This document shows, piece after piece, positions 35,101-43,326 of a DNA stretch of 64,000 nucleotides; positions within the stretch are counted from its first letter, which is position 1; each line of letters starts with the position of its first letter. A program made the translations under genes and the position numbers. This stretch comes from Pseudomonas wadenswilerensis (GTDB lineage Bacteria; Pseudomonadota; Gammaproteobacteria; Pseudomonadales; Pseudomonadaceae), in assembly GCF_900497695.1 (NCBI RefSeq), contig NZ_UIDD01000009.1:124001-188000 (forward strand). Direction: 5' to 3'. Below the pieces are notes generated by a model, which had not been told where the DNA came from, searched no databases, and saw nothing but the letters and a program-made list of their open reading frames with translations.

Positions 35101-35832
35101 TTGCGCCGGCAGGTTGTCGGCCAGGGCTTGCAGCTCGCCGGTCAGGCGCGCATGCAGGTAGCCACTGCTGTCAGCCTTGAGCTTGAGGGTTTTCTGCAGG
35201 TCGCCGTCCACCTGCAATGCCAGTTGCCAGGGCTGCCCATCGACACTCGGCAACTGCAGCTGCCCTTGGGCCTGCAACGGCCAATCGGCTTCGGGCTTGA
35301 GCGAGCCCTGCAGGCTCAGCTTGAGGTCATCGCGCTGCAGTTGCAGGCTGTCGATCTGCAGCCCGGCCGTGGTCCAGTGGGCGGCCAGTTGCAGTTGGCT
35401 GAGCTGTTCATTGCCGTCCAGGCGCAGATGGCCGATGCGCACGGTGCCCAGCTCGATGGCCATGGGCAGCTTGAGTTCCGGCAGCTGCAGCGGCCCGCTG
35501 TCGGGCTTCGGCTCGCCGGGGGCGAAGGCCAGGTTGACCTGGCCGGCTTCCAATTGATCGATGCACAGGGTCATGCGCAGCAGGCAGCCCGGCGACCAGG
35601 CCAATACCGGCGCCAGCAGCTCGACCCGATCGCCACCCTGTTCCCAGAGCAAGCGCTCGGCTTGCCACTGCCCGGCCAGGCGCCCCTGGAAGTTATCCAG
35701 CTGCAACCCCGGCACCAGCCCCAGTGCCCAGCGGCTGCCGGCCTGGGTACCGAGCATCAGGCCCACACCCAGCACAAGGAGTACGAGCAAGGCCAGCAGG
35801 CCAAGAACGATGAATTTGATAACGCGACTCAC
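32158..35832 (-). CDS. tamB: Translocation and assembly module subunit TamB
   Basis: A 1224-residue protein with one N-terminal membrane anchor (FIVLGLLALLVLLVLGVGLM). A very long series of beta-repeats follows and the protein ends in the conserved DUF490 domain (GRYRAYGQRLTIRRARLLFA, then YLVLGRPLG and FYKRDF at the very end). TamB spans the periplasm as a lipid-conducting groove and works with TamA in outer-membrane protein and phospholipid supply. The GTG start overlaps the tamA stop (GTGA), so the two are coupled. Confidence 0.88.
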   Translation of the reverse strand: MSRVIKFIVLGLLALLVLLVLGVGLMLGTQAGSRWALGLVPGLQLDNFQGRLAGQWQAERLLWEQGGDRVELLAPVLAWSPGCLLRMTLCIDQLEAGQVNLAFAPGEPKPDSGPLQLPELKLPMAIELGTVRIGHLRLDGNEQLSQLQLAAHWTTAGLQIDSLQLQRDDLKLSLQGSLKPEADWPLQAQGQLQLPSVDGQPWQLALQVDGDLQKTLKLKADSSGYLHARLTGELQALADNLPAQLQISSEAFKPSAELPDTLQLNKLQLSAKGNLQSGYRLLGTASLPAEQGPVALNLQGRVDAKGAELSALDLTASAEQALKLKAKANWQQGLSAEASIDWLDFPWLRLYPLEQAPEVALRRFNGQVQYRDGNYQGEFKGDLDGPAGAFSLSSPFKGDLKQVSLPQLLLNAGQGKAAGSVGVQFADGVAWDAALELSALNPAYWLAELPGTLAGPLRSKGAMKNGELRLDADLDLKGRLRGQPAVLKAVAQGAGQEWTLGTLDIRLGDNHINGSGSLQQRLAGQIDINLPRLGQLWPQLQGQVKGRLEVAGTLQAPQGSFVLQGQQLAQADNRVQRLSLEARLDNAQRAVIDLQAGSIRLGDTSLGMLTAKGAGDLRQQKLHLGLDGPQLKLDLGLDGQLDKGNWRGRLASGEIQAGGQDWRLQAPAKLQRLASGQVDFGAHCWRSGQASLCGEDQRLAPEPRLRYHLKQFPLQSLAQWLPKDFAWQGLLNADINLDVPASGPKGTILIDASGGTLRVREKDQWLDFPYQTLRLQSTLGPRRIDTRLDFQGDKLGELAVNTRLDPLAKNKPLSGDFRLSGLDLAIGRPFAPMVERLNGQLNGSGRLSGTLLAPQVNGSLNLARGEVSGAELPISLEDLQLQALIAGEQVQLNGSWKSGDAGQGSLSGQIGWGHALAVNLALQGQRLPVNVEPYAALEVAPDLKISLIDDKLAVTGKVLVPKGKITVRELPPSTVKVSDDTVILGHQTEEGKAPMAMAMDIDVQVGQEKLSFSGFGLTANLLGHVHIGDNLDTRGELSLADGRYRAYGQRLTIRRARLLFAGPIDQPYLDIEAIRKTDDVIAGIRLSGSAEQPTTQVFSEPAMSQEQALSYLVLGRPLGTTGEDNNMLAEAALGLGLAGSAGITGSLASSLGIDDFQLDTQGSGNNTAVVASGNLTERLSLRYGVGVFEPANTIALRYKLSKKVYLEAASGLASSLDIFYKRDF

Positions 35833-37571
35833 AGTTCCGGCCCCATGGAGAAGTGCAGACGGAAACCGCCGTCGTCATCCAGCGCGCGGGCCAGATCCAG
35901 ACGCAGCGGCCCGACCGGAGACACCCAGCGCACCCCGATACCGACACCGGTCTTGAGGCTGGGGAGCTCCAGATTGTTGAATGAATTACCCTGGTCGATG
36001 AAGGTCGCCACCCGCCATTTCTCGGCGACCGAATACTGGTACTCGGCGCTGCCGGCTACCAGGTAACGGCCACCGATGCGATCGCCGTCGGAGTTCTTTG
36101 GCGACAGGGTCTGGTAATCGTAGCCGCGCACGCTCTGGTCGCCACCGGCAAAGAAGCGCAGCGAGGGCGGAATCGAGTTCTTGTAGCTGTTGGTGGCGCT
36201 GCCGCCGAACTGCACACGGCCGAGGAAGCGATGGTTCTGGCCCAGGGTGGTCAGGCCCTTGAGCAACACATTGGCGTGCAGCAGGTTGGTGTCGGAAACC
36301 AGCCCTTCCTTGGCCGCCTGCACATCGAACTGCAGGCGATAGCCGTTGTGCGGGTCAATGCGGTTGTCGCTGCGCAGGTAGGAATAGCTAATGCCGGGCA
36401 TCAGCAGGTTGCTCAGGCCCGAATCGTCACCGAGCTTGTATTCTTCGCGCTGGTACTTCAGCGAGATGACCCGCTGCCAGCCGCTGGGCAATTTGCTGTG
36501 CCATTCCGGGCCGACCGTGAGCAGCTTGCTCAAGGTGTCGGTGCCGGCGATTTCTTCGTTCTGGTAGCCACCGGCAAAACGCAGTTTGTCGGTCAGCGGC
36601 GGGTCGAGCGGGATGTCGTACCACAGGCCGACGTTCTGCCGCGGCGCCGAAAGCTCGGTTTCCCAACCGTAGCTATGGCCCTGCGGATTGACCCAGTGGC
36701 GGGTCCAGTTGGCCTTGCCGCGCGGCCCGACGTCGGTCGAGAAACCCAGGCCCAGGCCCATGGTTCGCGGCTTGCGAGTCTCGAGCCGGACGGCCACCGG
36801 GATGCTCAGATCGACTGCGGCGGTGGGTGCGGCATCGACCCGTACGCCTTCGAAATAGCCACTCGATTGCAGGGCATTATTGAGGTCGGCAATCAGTTCG
36901 GAATCGTAAGGCGTGTCGGCCTTGAACGGCACCATGCGTTGCAGCAGGTCTTCATCCAGGGGGGTATCGCCGGCGAAGCTGACCTTGCCCAGACGGTAGC
37001 GCGGGCCGCTTTCATAGATCAGTTCGATGTCGGCGACGCCCGCCTGCGGGTCGACCGCCAGGCGCTGGCGGACGAAGTGGCCGCTGAAGTAACCGTAGCG
37101 CGATGCCTGGTTCTGGATCAGGCGCTTGGCGTCTTCATAATGACCATGGTTGAGCACCGCGCCCGAGCGCAGCGCCTTGCTGTCGGGAATGCGGAAGGCT
37201 TTGAGTTCGCTGGCCGGGCCATCGATGCGGATAGTCACATCACGCAGGTGCACCGGCTCGCCGGGATCGATGTTCAATACCAGCTGCGGCCCCTTGTCGG
37301 CCTTGGCCGGTGGTTTGACCTCGCTGTCGATCTGCGCCTGGTAATAACCCAGGGCCTGAGCTGCCTTGCGCGCCTGCTCGACTGCGCCGCGGCTGAAGCG
37401 CAGCAGCGCCTCTTCATCGCGTTTACCAAGGCTGCCGATATAGCCTTCGACATTGGCCTTGAGTTCGTTATTGGCAGGTTTGACCCGGACCACCAGCTCG
37501 CTTTGCGCATACGCGCCGATGCTGGCAAACCATAGAATCAAACCGCAGGTGAATCGTCCTGAATGCGTCAT
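35829..37571 (-). CDS. tamA: Translocation and assembly module subunit TamA (Omp85 family)
   Basis: A 580-residue outer-membrane protein with a signal peptide (cut near residue 22, GAYA). Three POTRA-type domains (about residues 25-265) precede a 16-strand barrel. The barrel contains GLGFSTDVGPRG, the lid-lock-type FFAGGDQSVRGYDY and the C-terminal DLARALDDDGGFRLHFSMGP ending. It forms the TAM complex with TamB, encoded just downstream with a four-base overlap. Confidence 0.88.
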   Translation of the reverse strand: MTHSGRFTCGLILWFASIGAYAQSELVVRVKPANNELKANVEGYIGSLGKRDEEALLRFSRGAVEQARKAAQALGYYQAQIDSEVKPPAKADKGPQLVLNIDPGEPVHLRDVTIRIDGPASELKAFRIPDSKALRSGAVLNHGHYEDAKRLIQNQASRYGYFSGHFVRQRLAVDPQAGVADIELIYESGPRYRLGKVSFAGDTPLDEDLLQRMVPFKADTPYDSELIADLNNALQSSGYFEGVRVDAAPTAAVDLSIPVAVRLETRKPRTMGLGLGFSTDVGPRGKANWTRHWVNPQGHSYGWETELSAPRQNVGLWYDIPLDPPLTDKLRFAGGYQNEEIAGTDTLSKLLTVGPEWHSKLPSGWQRVISLKYQREEYKLGDDSGLSNLLMPGISYSYLRSDNRIDPHNGYRLQFDVQAAKEGLVSDTNLLHANVLLKGLTTLGQNHRFLGRVQFGGSATNSYKNSIPPSLRFFAGGDQSVRGYDYQTLSPKNSDGDRIGGRYLVAGSAEYQYSVAEKWRVATFIDQGNSFNNLELPSLKTGVGIGVRWVSPVGPLRLDLARALDDDGGFRLHFSMGPEL

Positions 37572-37637
37572 AGGCGCGGATGCTACCAGAGCTTGGCGGC
37601 AGCATGGAGCCCAAGGTTTTCCTCGCGGTTGAGCAAT

Positions 37638-38288
37638 TCAGGCCGAAGCCTGCTGCGACGACTGTGGATTGGGATGGAAGAACACGTGTTCGCGGACCGG
37701 GCCTACCGCGATCTCGCCAATTTCCTGATAGCCCTGACGCTGGTAAAACGCCAGGTAGTGCTCGTTGCCGGTGTCCAGCACCACACCCTGGGAATGCTCA
37801 TCCACGGCACACCAGTCGTGCACCGCCTGCAACAATTGTTCACCGTAGTGCTTGCCCTGGAACTGCGGGTGAATCCCCAGCAGCGGCAACACATGCACCG
37901 CGTCACTGGGCAGGCAGGCCATCAGCGCGGCCTGGTAATCCAGGTAGCGGCGGGTGCAGCGAAAGCCGGTGCTGAGCACCATGCGCATACGCCAGGCCCA
38001 GCTTTCGGTGATGCCCAGGCGTCGCTGCGGCGGGGCAATCAGGGCGATGCCGATCAGGCGGTCATCGACCAGCAGGCCAATGGCGGGCAAGTCCTGGAGA
38101 AAATGCTGCTTGACCCGCTCGCGCACGGTGGCGCGAATACGCTGGTCGAACCCCGGGCGCTGGGCTTCGAACAAAAAGGCAAAGGTCGGTTCGTGGCGAT
38201 AGGCGTGATACAGCAGGGAGCGCGCCTCGCGGCTGTAGCCGCCATCGAGCAGACGGACTTCAGCCGGTGCGGCAGTCGATTCGGGCAT
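37638..38288 (-). CDS. GNAT-family N-acetyltransferase
   Basis: A 216-residue protein from ATG 38288, chosen because CGGAGG lies 9 bases upstream; the frame is open to 38351. The GNAT acetyl-CoA site is seen as LPLLGIHPQFQGKHYGEQLL. The ending VVLDTGNEHYLAFYQRQGYQ holds the usual tyrosine-containing motif B. The substrate cannot be predicted. It stands alone between tamA and xthA. Confidence 0.7.
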   Translation of the reverse strand: MPESTAAPAEVRLLDGGYSREARSLLYHAYRHEPTFAFLFEAQRPGFDQRIRATVRERVKQHFLQDLPAIGLLVDDRLIGIALIAPPQRRLGITESWAWRMRMVLSTGFRCTRRYLDYQAALMACLPSDAVHVLPLLGIHPQFQGKHYGEQLLQAVHDWCAVDEHSQGVVLDTGNEHYLAFYQRQGYQEIGEIAVGPVREHVFFHPNPQSSQQASA

Positions 38289-38449
38289 GCTGGCAAACCT
38301 CCGGAAATGGGCATTCATTGCCTTTGAGGTGTTCGGGGTGCCAACGTTCACCTCGTGCCACAGGTTAGCAACCTATCGAGTGGATCGCCACGCTGGCCGA
38401 CGCCGCCGATGTCGGCTAGGATCCTGGGTTTTACCAGGATTGTGCTTCC

Positions 38450-39262
38450 ATGAAGATCGTCTCGTTCAACATCAATGGCCTGCGTGCCCGGCCCCACCAG
38501 TTGGCGGCGTTGATCGAAAAGCACCAGCCCGACGTCATCGGCCTGCAGGAAACCAAGGTCAGCGACGAGCAGTTCCCGCTCGCCGAGGTCCAGGCCCTGG
38601 GCTACCACGTACACTTTCATGGCCAGAAGGGCCACTACGGCGTCGCCCTGCTCTCGCGCCAGGCGCCACTGAGCCTGCACAAGGGCTTTAGCACCGATGA
38701 AGAAGAAGCCCAGCGCCGCTTCATCTGGGGCACCTTCGCCGATGCCGATGGCACGCCGATCACCATCATGAACGGCTACTTCCCCCAGGGCGAAAGCCGC
38801 GACCACCCGACCAAATTCCCGGCCAAGCAGCGCTTTTACAGCGACCTGCAGGCGCTGCTGGAAACCCAGTTCCAGAACGATCAGCCATTGCTGGTGATGG
38901 GTGATGTGAACATCTCTCCGGAAGACTGCGACATCGGCATCGGTGCCGACAACGCCAAGCGCTGGCTGAAGACCGGCAAATGCAGTTTCCTGCCGGAAGA
39001 ACGCGAGTGGATGGCGCGCCTGAAGAACTGGGGCCTGGTCGACAGTTTCCGCCACCTGCACCCGGAAGTGGCCGACCGTTTCAGCTGGTTCGACTACCGC
39101 AGCCGCGGCTTTGAAGACGAGCCCAAACGTGGCCTGCGCATCGACCTGATCATGGCTTCCCAGGGGCTGCTGCCGCGGATCAAGGATGCCGGGGTCGACT
39201 ATGACTTGCGCGGTATGGAAAAACCTTCGGACCACGCGCCGATCTGGCTTGAACTGGGCTAG
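38450..39262 (+). CDS. xthA: Exodeoxyribonuclease III (AP endonuclease)
   Basis: A 270-residue enzyme of the EEP nuclease fold, with all family signatures: FNINGLRAR, catalytic Glu34 in GLQETKV, GDVNISPEDCD, and SDHAPIWLEL at the end. It removes 3'-blocking groups and nicks DNA at abasic sites in base excision repair. The length matches E. coli XthA. A REP pair follows the gene. Confidence 0.92.
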   Translation: MKIVSFNINGLRARPHQLAALIEKHQPDVIGLQETKVSDEQFPLAEVQALGYHVHFHGQKGHYGVALLSRQAPLSLHKGFSTDEEEAQRRFIWGTFADADGTPITIMNGYFPQGESRDHPTKFPAKQRFYSDLQALLETQFQNDQPLLVMGDVNISPEDCDIGIGADNAKRWLKTGKCSFLPEEREWMARLKNWGLVDSFRHLHPEVADRFSWFDYRSRGFEDEPKRGLRIDLIMASQGLLPRIKDAGVDYDLRGMEKPSDHAPIWLELG

Positions 39263-39275
39263 TTCAGACGCAGAC

Positions 39276-39368
39276 CCTGTGGGAGCTGGCTTGCCAGCGA
39301 TGAGACCCGGCTGGCCAAGCACGGTATCGGCCGCGGAAAAGCATCGCCGGCAAGCCGGCTCCCACAGG
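39276..39368. repeat. Inverted pair of Pseudomonas REP sequences
   Basis: CTGTGGGAGCTGGCTTGCCA at the left and the inverted form (GCAAGCCGGCTCCCACAG) at the right, about 35 bases apart. This is the putida-type REP/BIME arrangement, between xthA and the PstS-OmpA gene. Confidence 0.8.
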
Positions 39369-39391
39369 ATTGGCGCAGGTTGGCAAAAACG

Positions 39392-39409
39392 CTGTCATCT
39401 TTTGGTCAC
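39392..39409 (+). promoter_or_regulatory. Possible PHO box upstream of the PstS-OmpA gene
   Basis: CTGTCAT, then 4 bases, then TGGTCAC, about 50 bases before the gene. The first half is a perfect PhoB half-site and the second keeps GTCA at the correct 11-base period. Phosphate control would suit a phosphate-binding domain. Confidence 0.4.
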
Positions 39410-39460
39410 CCTTCCGTCTTAATCTCCCGGCACACCCTTTGCCCATGAGTGCCAGACGGC

Positions 39461-40777
39461 ATGTTGCGCCACCTCTCCCTGCTCGTGCTTTGCCTGCTCC
39501 CGCTGATTGGCGCCGCTGCCCCGCAGGCGCAATTGCGTATCCAGGGTTCCAACACCATCGGTGCCGCGCTGGCACCGGCGCTGGTCACCGGTTTGCTCGA
39601 GCAACAAGGCGCCAGCGCCATCAGCATCGTCAGTAGCGATGCCGCCAACGAACTCCAGGTCCGTGCCCGGGGCAGCAACGGCCAGGCCTTGCTCATCGAC
39701 ATCGCCGCACACGGCTCCAGCACCGGCTTTAGCGCACTCAAGTCCGGCCAGGCAGAACTGGCCGCCTCCTCCCGCCCGATCAAGCCGGTTGAGCTGAGCG
39801 AGCTGCAAGCCCTGGGCGACCTCAACAGTGCCGCTGCCGAGCAGATCATCGCCCTGGACGGTGTCGCGGTGATCGTCCATCCCGACAACCCGCTGCCGCA
39901 GCTGACCACCACCCAGCTGGCGCAGGTTTTTTCCGGGCAGATCAACCGTTGGGAACAACTGGGTATCGGCAGCGGCCCGATCAACCTGTACGCCCGCGAC
40001 GACCGCTCCGGGACCTTCGAAACCTTCAAGGCGCTGGTCCTCGACCCGGCCCAGCAACCGCTGGCCGACACCGCCAGACGCTTCGAATCGGCTGAACAAC
40101 TGGCCAGCCAGGTGCTCGGCGACCGCCAGGCCATCGGCTTCAGCAGCCTGGCCACGGTGCATGGCGCCAAAGTCGTGGCGATTGCCGACGGTGAGTCCCA
40201 GGCCATGCTGCCGACACCGGCGCTGGTGGCCAGCGAAGACTATCCACTGTCGCGACGGTTGTACTTCTATCTGCCGCCCGGCCAGGCCAACCCGCTGGCC
40301 CGAGCCCTGGTCGAGTTCGCCCAAAGCCCCCAGGGCCAGGCCATCGTTACCCGTAACGGCTTCGTCGGCCAGCAGGTGCAGAGCGGCAAGGTTCAGCCCC
40401 GTGCCGACATGCCGCGCCGTTACCTGAGCCTTGCCAATGATGCCCAGCGCCTGTCGGTCAACTTTCGCTTCCAGGAGGGCAACGCCAGCCTCGACAACAA
40501 GGCCCTGCGCGATGTGCAGCGGGTCGTCCAGTACCTGCAGGCGCGGCACAAGCTGGCCAACAAGGTGGTGCTGGTGGGGTTCGGCGATGCCAAGGATGAC
40601 CCGCGGCGCGCTGCCCTGCTTTCGCGGCTGCGGGCCATGGCAGTGCGGCGGGAGCTGGCCCGCAGCGGCGTCGAATTGCGCGAGATCATCGGCCTGGGTG
40701 ACGAACTGCCGGTGGCGGCCAACACTGCCGAGCAAGGGCGGATCCGCAATCGACGAGTCGAGGTGTGGGTCTACTGA
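39461..40777 (+). CDS. PstS-like phosphate-binding domain fused to OmpA peptidoglycan-binding domain
   Basis: A 438-residue periplasmic protein from ATG 39461 (a GTG at 39449 is possible) with a signal peptide (LLVLCLLPLIGAAAPQA). Residues about 20-290 are a PstS-type solute-binding domain (IQGSNTIGAALAPALV; ARDDRSGTFETFKALV). Residues about 320-438 form an OmpA C-terminal domain (NFRFQEGNASLDNKALRDV; RIRNRRVEVWVY), which holds the protein to the cell wall. No ABC permease genes adjoin it, so it may sense or store phosphate rather than feed a transporter. Confidence 0.75.
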   Translation: MLRHLSLLVLCLLPLIGAAAPQAQLRIQGSNTIGAALAPALVTGLLEQQGASAISIVSSDAANELQVRARGSNGQALLIDIAAHGSSTGFSALKSGQAELAASSRPIKPVELSELQALGDLNSAAAEQIIALDGVAVIVHPDNPLPQLTTTQLAQVFSGQINRWEQLGIGSGPINLYARDDRSGTFETFKALVLDPAQQPLADTARRFESAEQLASQVLGDRQAIGFSSLATVHGAKVVAIADGESQAMLPTPALVASEDYPLSRRLYFYLPPGQANPLARALVEFAQSPQGQAIVTRNGFVGQQVQSGKVQPRADMPRRYLSLANDAQRLSVNFRFQEGNASLDNKALRDVQRVVQYLQARHKLANKVVLVGFGDAKDDPRRAALLSRLRAMAVRRELARSGVELREIIGLGDELPVAANTAEQGRIRNRRVEVWVY

Positions 40778-40942
40778 CTTGCTGCCTGGCAGCCTGGGCA
40801 ATCAATTGTTACAGGCTCGATTGGGCGCTCACCCTCCCCGGGGCTAGGCTTGTCCTTAGTGACGCCGGGCCCCTCTGACGGCTGCCAAGCCGCCATGTCG
40901 GAGTCACTGTTGCTCAGCAACGTCGACATAAAGGAGGGGCTC

Positions 40943-41965
40943 ATGGCAGCTCTACAGGTATTTCTCGACAACGACTTCCTCGGCACCAGCCTGTGGTTCT
41001 GGCTGGCCTTTCTCGGCATCGTGCTGACCCTGCTGGTACTGGACCTGGGCGTGCTGCACCGCAAGCTGCACGAAATCGAAATGCGCGAAAGCCTGCTGCT
41101 GTATGGCGGCTATTTCAGCGTTGGCGTGCTGTTCGGCGTGTGGGTGTGGTTCGAGCTGGGGGCGCAGAAAGCCCTGGAGTTCTACACAGGCTTTCTCATC
41201 GAGCAGTCGCTGTCGATGGACAACGTGTTCGTCATGGCGATGATCTTCAGCTTCTTCGCCATCCCCCGCCGCTACCAGCACCGGGTGCTGTTCTGGGGGA
41301 TTCTCGGGGTAGTGGTGCTGCGGGCGATCATGATTGGCCTGGGCAGTGCGCTGGTACAGGAGTTCGACTGGATTCTCTATGTGTTCGGTGCCTTCCTGCT
41401 GTTCACCGGGGTGAAGATGCTGTTCTCCGGAGAACAACTCCACCCGGACCTGGCCAATAATCCGGTGCTGAAATTCGTGCGGCGCCACCTGCGGGTGACC
41501 GACGAGCTTCATGGCCCGCGTTTTTTCGTGCACATCACCCCCACCGGGCAGAGCAAGGCGCTGCGCTATGCCACGCCGCTGTTCCTGGCCCTGGTGCTGA
41601 TCGAACTGGCCGACCTGGTGTTCGCCGTCGACAGCGTGCCGGCGATCTTTGCCATCACCCAGGATCCGTTCATTGTCTACACCTCGAACATCTTCGCGAT
41701 TCTCGGTTTACGGGCGCTGTACTTTGCCCTGGCAGCACTGATGCACCGCTTTATCTACCTCAAGTACGCGCTGGCACTGGTGCTGGTGTTCATCGGCGGC
41801 AAGATTTTCTATCACGGCCTGATCGGTGCCGTGCCGCCGATGCTGTCGCTGGGGGTGACCATTGCCCTGCTTTGCGGTGGGGTGTTGTTTTCGCTGTTCT
41901 CGACCCGTTCGCGGGGCAAGCCCAGCCCTACAAAAGAGACGGGCTTGCGCGGCAAACATCAATGA
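40943..41965 (+). CDS. TerC/Alx-family integral membrane protein
   Basis: A 340-residue protein from ATG 40943, with AAGGAGGGG upstream; the frame is open to 40850 but less likely. There are 8-9 membrane helices. TerC motifs are present: LVLDLGVLHRK, FLIEQSLSMDNVFVMAMIF and IELADLVFAVDSVPAIFAIT, with the paired acidic residues that bind metal. Family members export manganese or other divalent metals and are linked to tellurite and alkaline-pH responses. I looked for the manganese riboswitch that often precedes this family and did not find its conserved core. Confidence 0.78.
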   Translation: MAALQVFLDNDFLGTSLWFWLAFLGIVLTLLVLDLGVLHRKLHEIEMRESLLLYGGYFSVGVLFGVWVWFELGAQKALEFYTGFLIEQSLSMDNVFVMAMIFSFFAIPRRYQHRVLFWGILGVVVLRAIMIGLGSALVQEFDWILYVFGAFLLFTGVKMLFSGEQLHPDLANNPVLKFVRRHLRVTDELHGPRFFVHITPTGQSKALRYATPLFLALVLIELADLVFAVDSVPAIFAITQDPFIVYTSNIFAILGLRALYFALAALMHRFIYLKYALALVLVFIGGKIFYHGLIGAVPPMLSLGVTIALLCGGVLFSLFSTRSRGKPSPTKETGLRGKHQ

Positions 41966-43188
41966 CCGCTACGGAGCATTTCCCTGGGCACGTACTTGCC
42001 GATCTCGTACTTGCCGATCGCCGCGCGGTGCACTTCGTCCGGGCCGTCGGCCAGGCGCAGGGTGCGTTGCATGGCGTACATGTAGGCCAGCGGGAAGTCG
42101 CCCGAGACACCGGCACCGCCGTGGATCTGGATCGCCCGGTCGATGACCTTCAGGGCCACGTTCGGCGCCACCACCTTGATCTGGGCGATTTCGCTGCGGG
42201 CGACCTTGTTGCCCACGGTGTCCATCATGTAGGCGGCCTTGAGGGTGAGCAGCCGGGCCATGTCGATTTCCATCCGCGAGTCGGCGATCTTGTCGATGTT
42301 GCCACCCAGGCGTGCCAATGGCCGACCGAAGGCGGTACGTTCCACCGAGCGTTTGCACATCAGCTCGAGGGCCCGCTCGGCCATGCCGATCGACCGCATG
42401 CAGTGGTGGATGCGGCCCGGGCCAAGGCGCCCCTGGGCGATCTCGAAACCGCGGCCCTCGCCGAGCAGCACGTTCTCGTAAGGCACGCGTACGTTCTCGA
42501 ACAGCACTTCAGCGTGGCCATGGGGCGCGTCGTCGTAACCGAACACCGGCAGCGGGCGAACGATTTTCACCCCGGGTGTGTCGGTGGGTACCAGGATCAT
42601 CGAATGCTGCTGGTGACGCGGACCTTCCGGGTTGCTCAGGCCCATGAAGATCATGATCTTGCAACGTGGGTCGCACGCACCGGAAGTCCACCACTTGCGG
42701 CCATTGATTACCCACTCGTCACCGTCACGCACGGCGCGGGCAGCCATGTTGGTAGCGTCGGACGACGCCACGTCCGGCTCGGTCATGGCGAATGCCGAGC
42801 GGATGTCACCGCGCAGCAGCGGTTCCAGCCACTGGCGCTTCTGTTCTTCATTGGCGTAACGCACCAGCACTTCCATGTTGCCGGTGTCCGGCGCCGAGCA
42901 GTTGAACGGCTCGGGGCCCAGCAACGAGCGGCCCATGATCTCGGCCAGGGGGGCATATTCAAGGTTGGTCAGGCCCGCACCCAGTTCCGACTCAGGCAGG
43001 AACAGGTTCCACAAGCCCTCGGCCTTGGCCCTGGCCTTGAGCTCCTCCATGATCGCGGTCGGCTGCCAGCGATCGCCTTCGGCAACCTGGCGCTCGAACA
43101 CCGCTTCGGCGGGATAGACATAGGCATCCATGAACGCCGTGACACGTTCGCGCAGCGCCTGGACCTTGGGTGAATAGGCGAAATCCAT
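41959..43188 (-). CDS. Acyl-CoA dehydrogenase
   Basis: A 409-residue flavoenzyme. Motifs include FAMTEPDVASSDATNMAARA (FAD/substrate binding) and NGRKWWTSGACDPRC. The C-terminal segment QIHGGAGVSGDFPLAYMYAM carries the family's C-terminal signature. The length fits the ACAD10/11-like branch found in Pseudomonas; the acyl substrate is unknown. It is divergent from a LysR regulator with about 140 bases between, so that regulator probably controls it. The 3' end overlaps the terC-like gene by 7 bases. Confidence 0.8.
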   Translation of the reverse strand: MDFAYSPKVQALRERVTAFMDAYVYPAEAVFERQVAEGDRWQPTAIMEELKARAKAEGLWNLFLPESELGAGLTNLEYAPLAEIMGRSLLGPEPFNCSAPDTGNMEVLVRYANEEQKRQWLEPLLRGDIRSAFAMTEPDVASSDATNMAARAVRDGDEWVINGRKWWTSGACDPRCKIMIFMGLSNPEGPRHQQHSMILVPTDTPGVKIVRPLPVFGYDDAPHGHAEVLFENVRVPYENVLLGEGRGFEIAQGRLGPGRIHHCMRSIGMAERALELMCKRSVERTAFGRPLARLGGNIDKIADSRMEIDMARLLTLKAAYMMDTVGNKVARSEIAQIKVVAPNVALKVIDRAIQIHGGAGVSGDFPLAYMYAMQRTLRLADGPDEVHRAAIGKYEIGKYVPREMLRSGH

Positions 43189-43326
43189 GGGCAGTACCTT
43201 CAGTGGAAAAGGGATCTGATAAAGATCCTAGATCAGCAGGCAAAATCCACCTAGCCTATTCTCGGCGTGTATAAACATTCATAACCGATATATGATCGAC
43301 CTATAACACCAACAAGAGCAGCGCCC

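Noticed and set aside
32350..36066. 1238-codon plus-strand open frame opposite tamB
   Set aside because: Its product is Gln/Ala/Leu-rich nonsense from the reverse of GC-rich codons. TamB on the minus strand is a clear full-length family member.
40800..40942. Manganese (yybP-ykoY) riboswitch before the terC-like gene
   Set aside because: The leader contains GC-rich hairpins, but I could not find the conserved purine-rich core of the motif.
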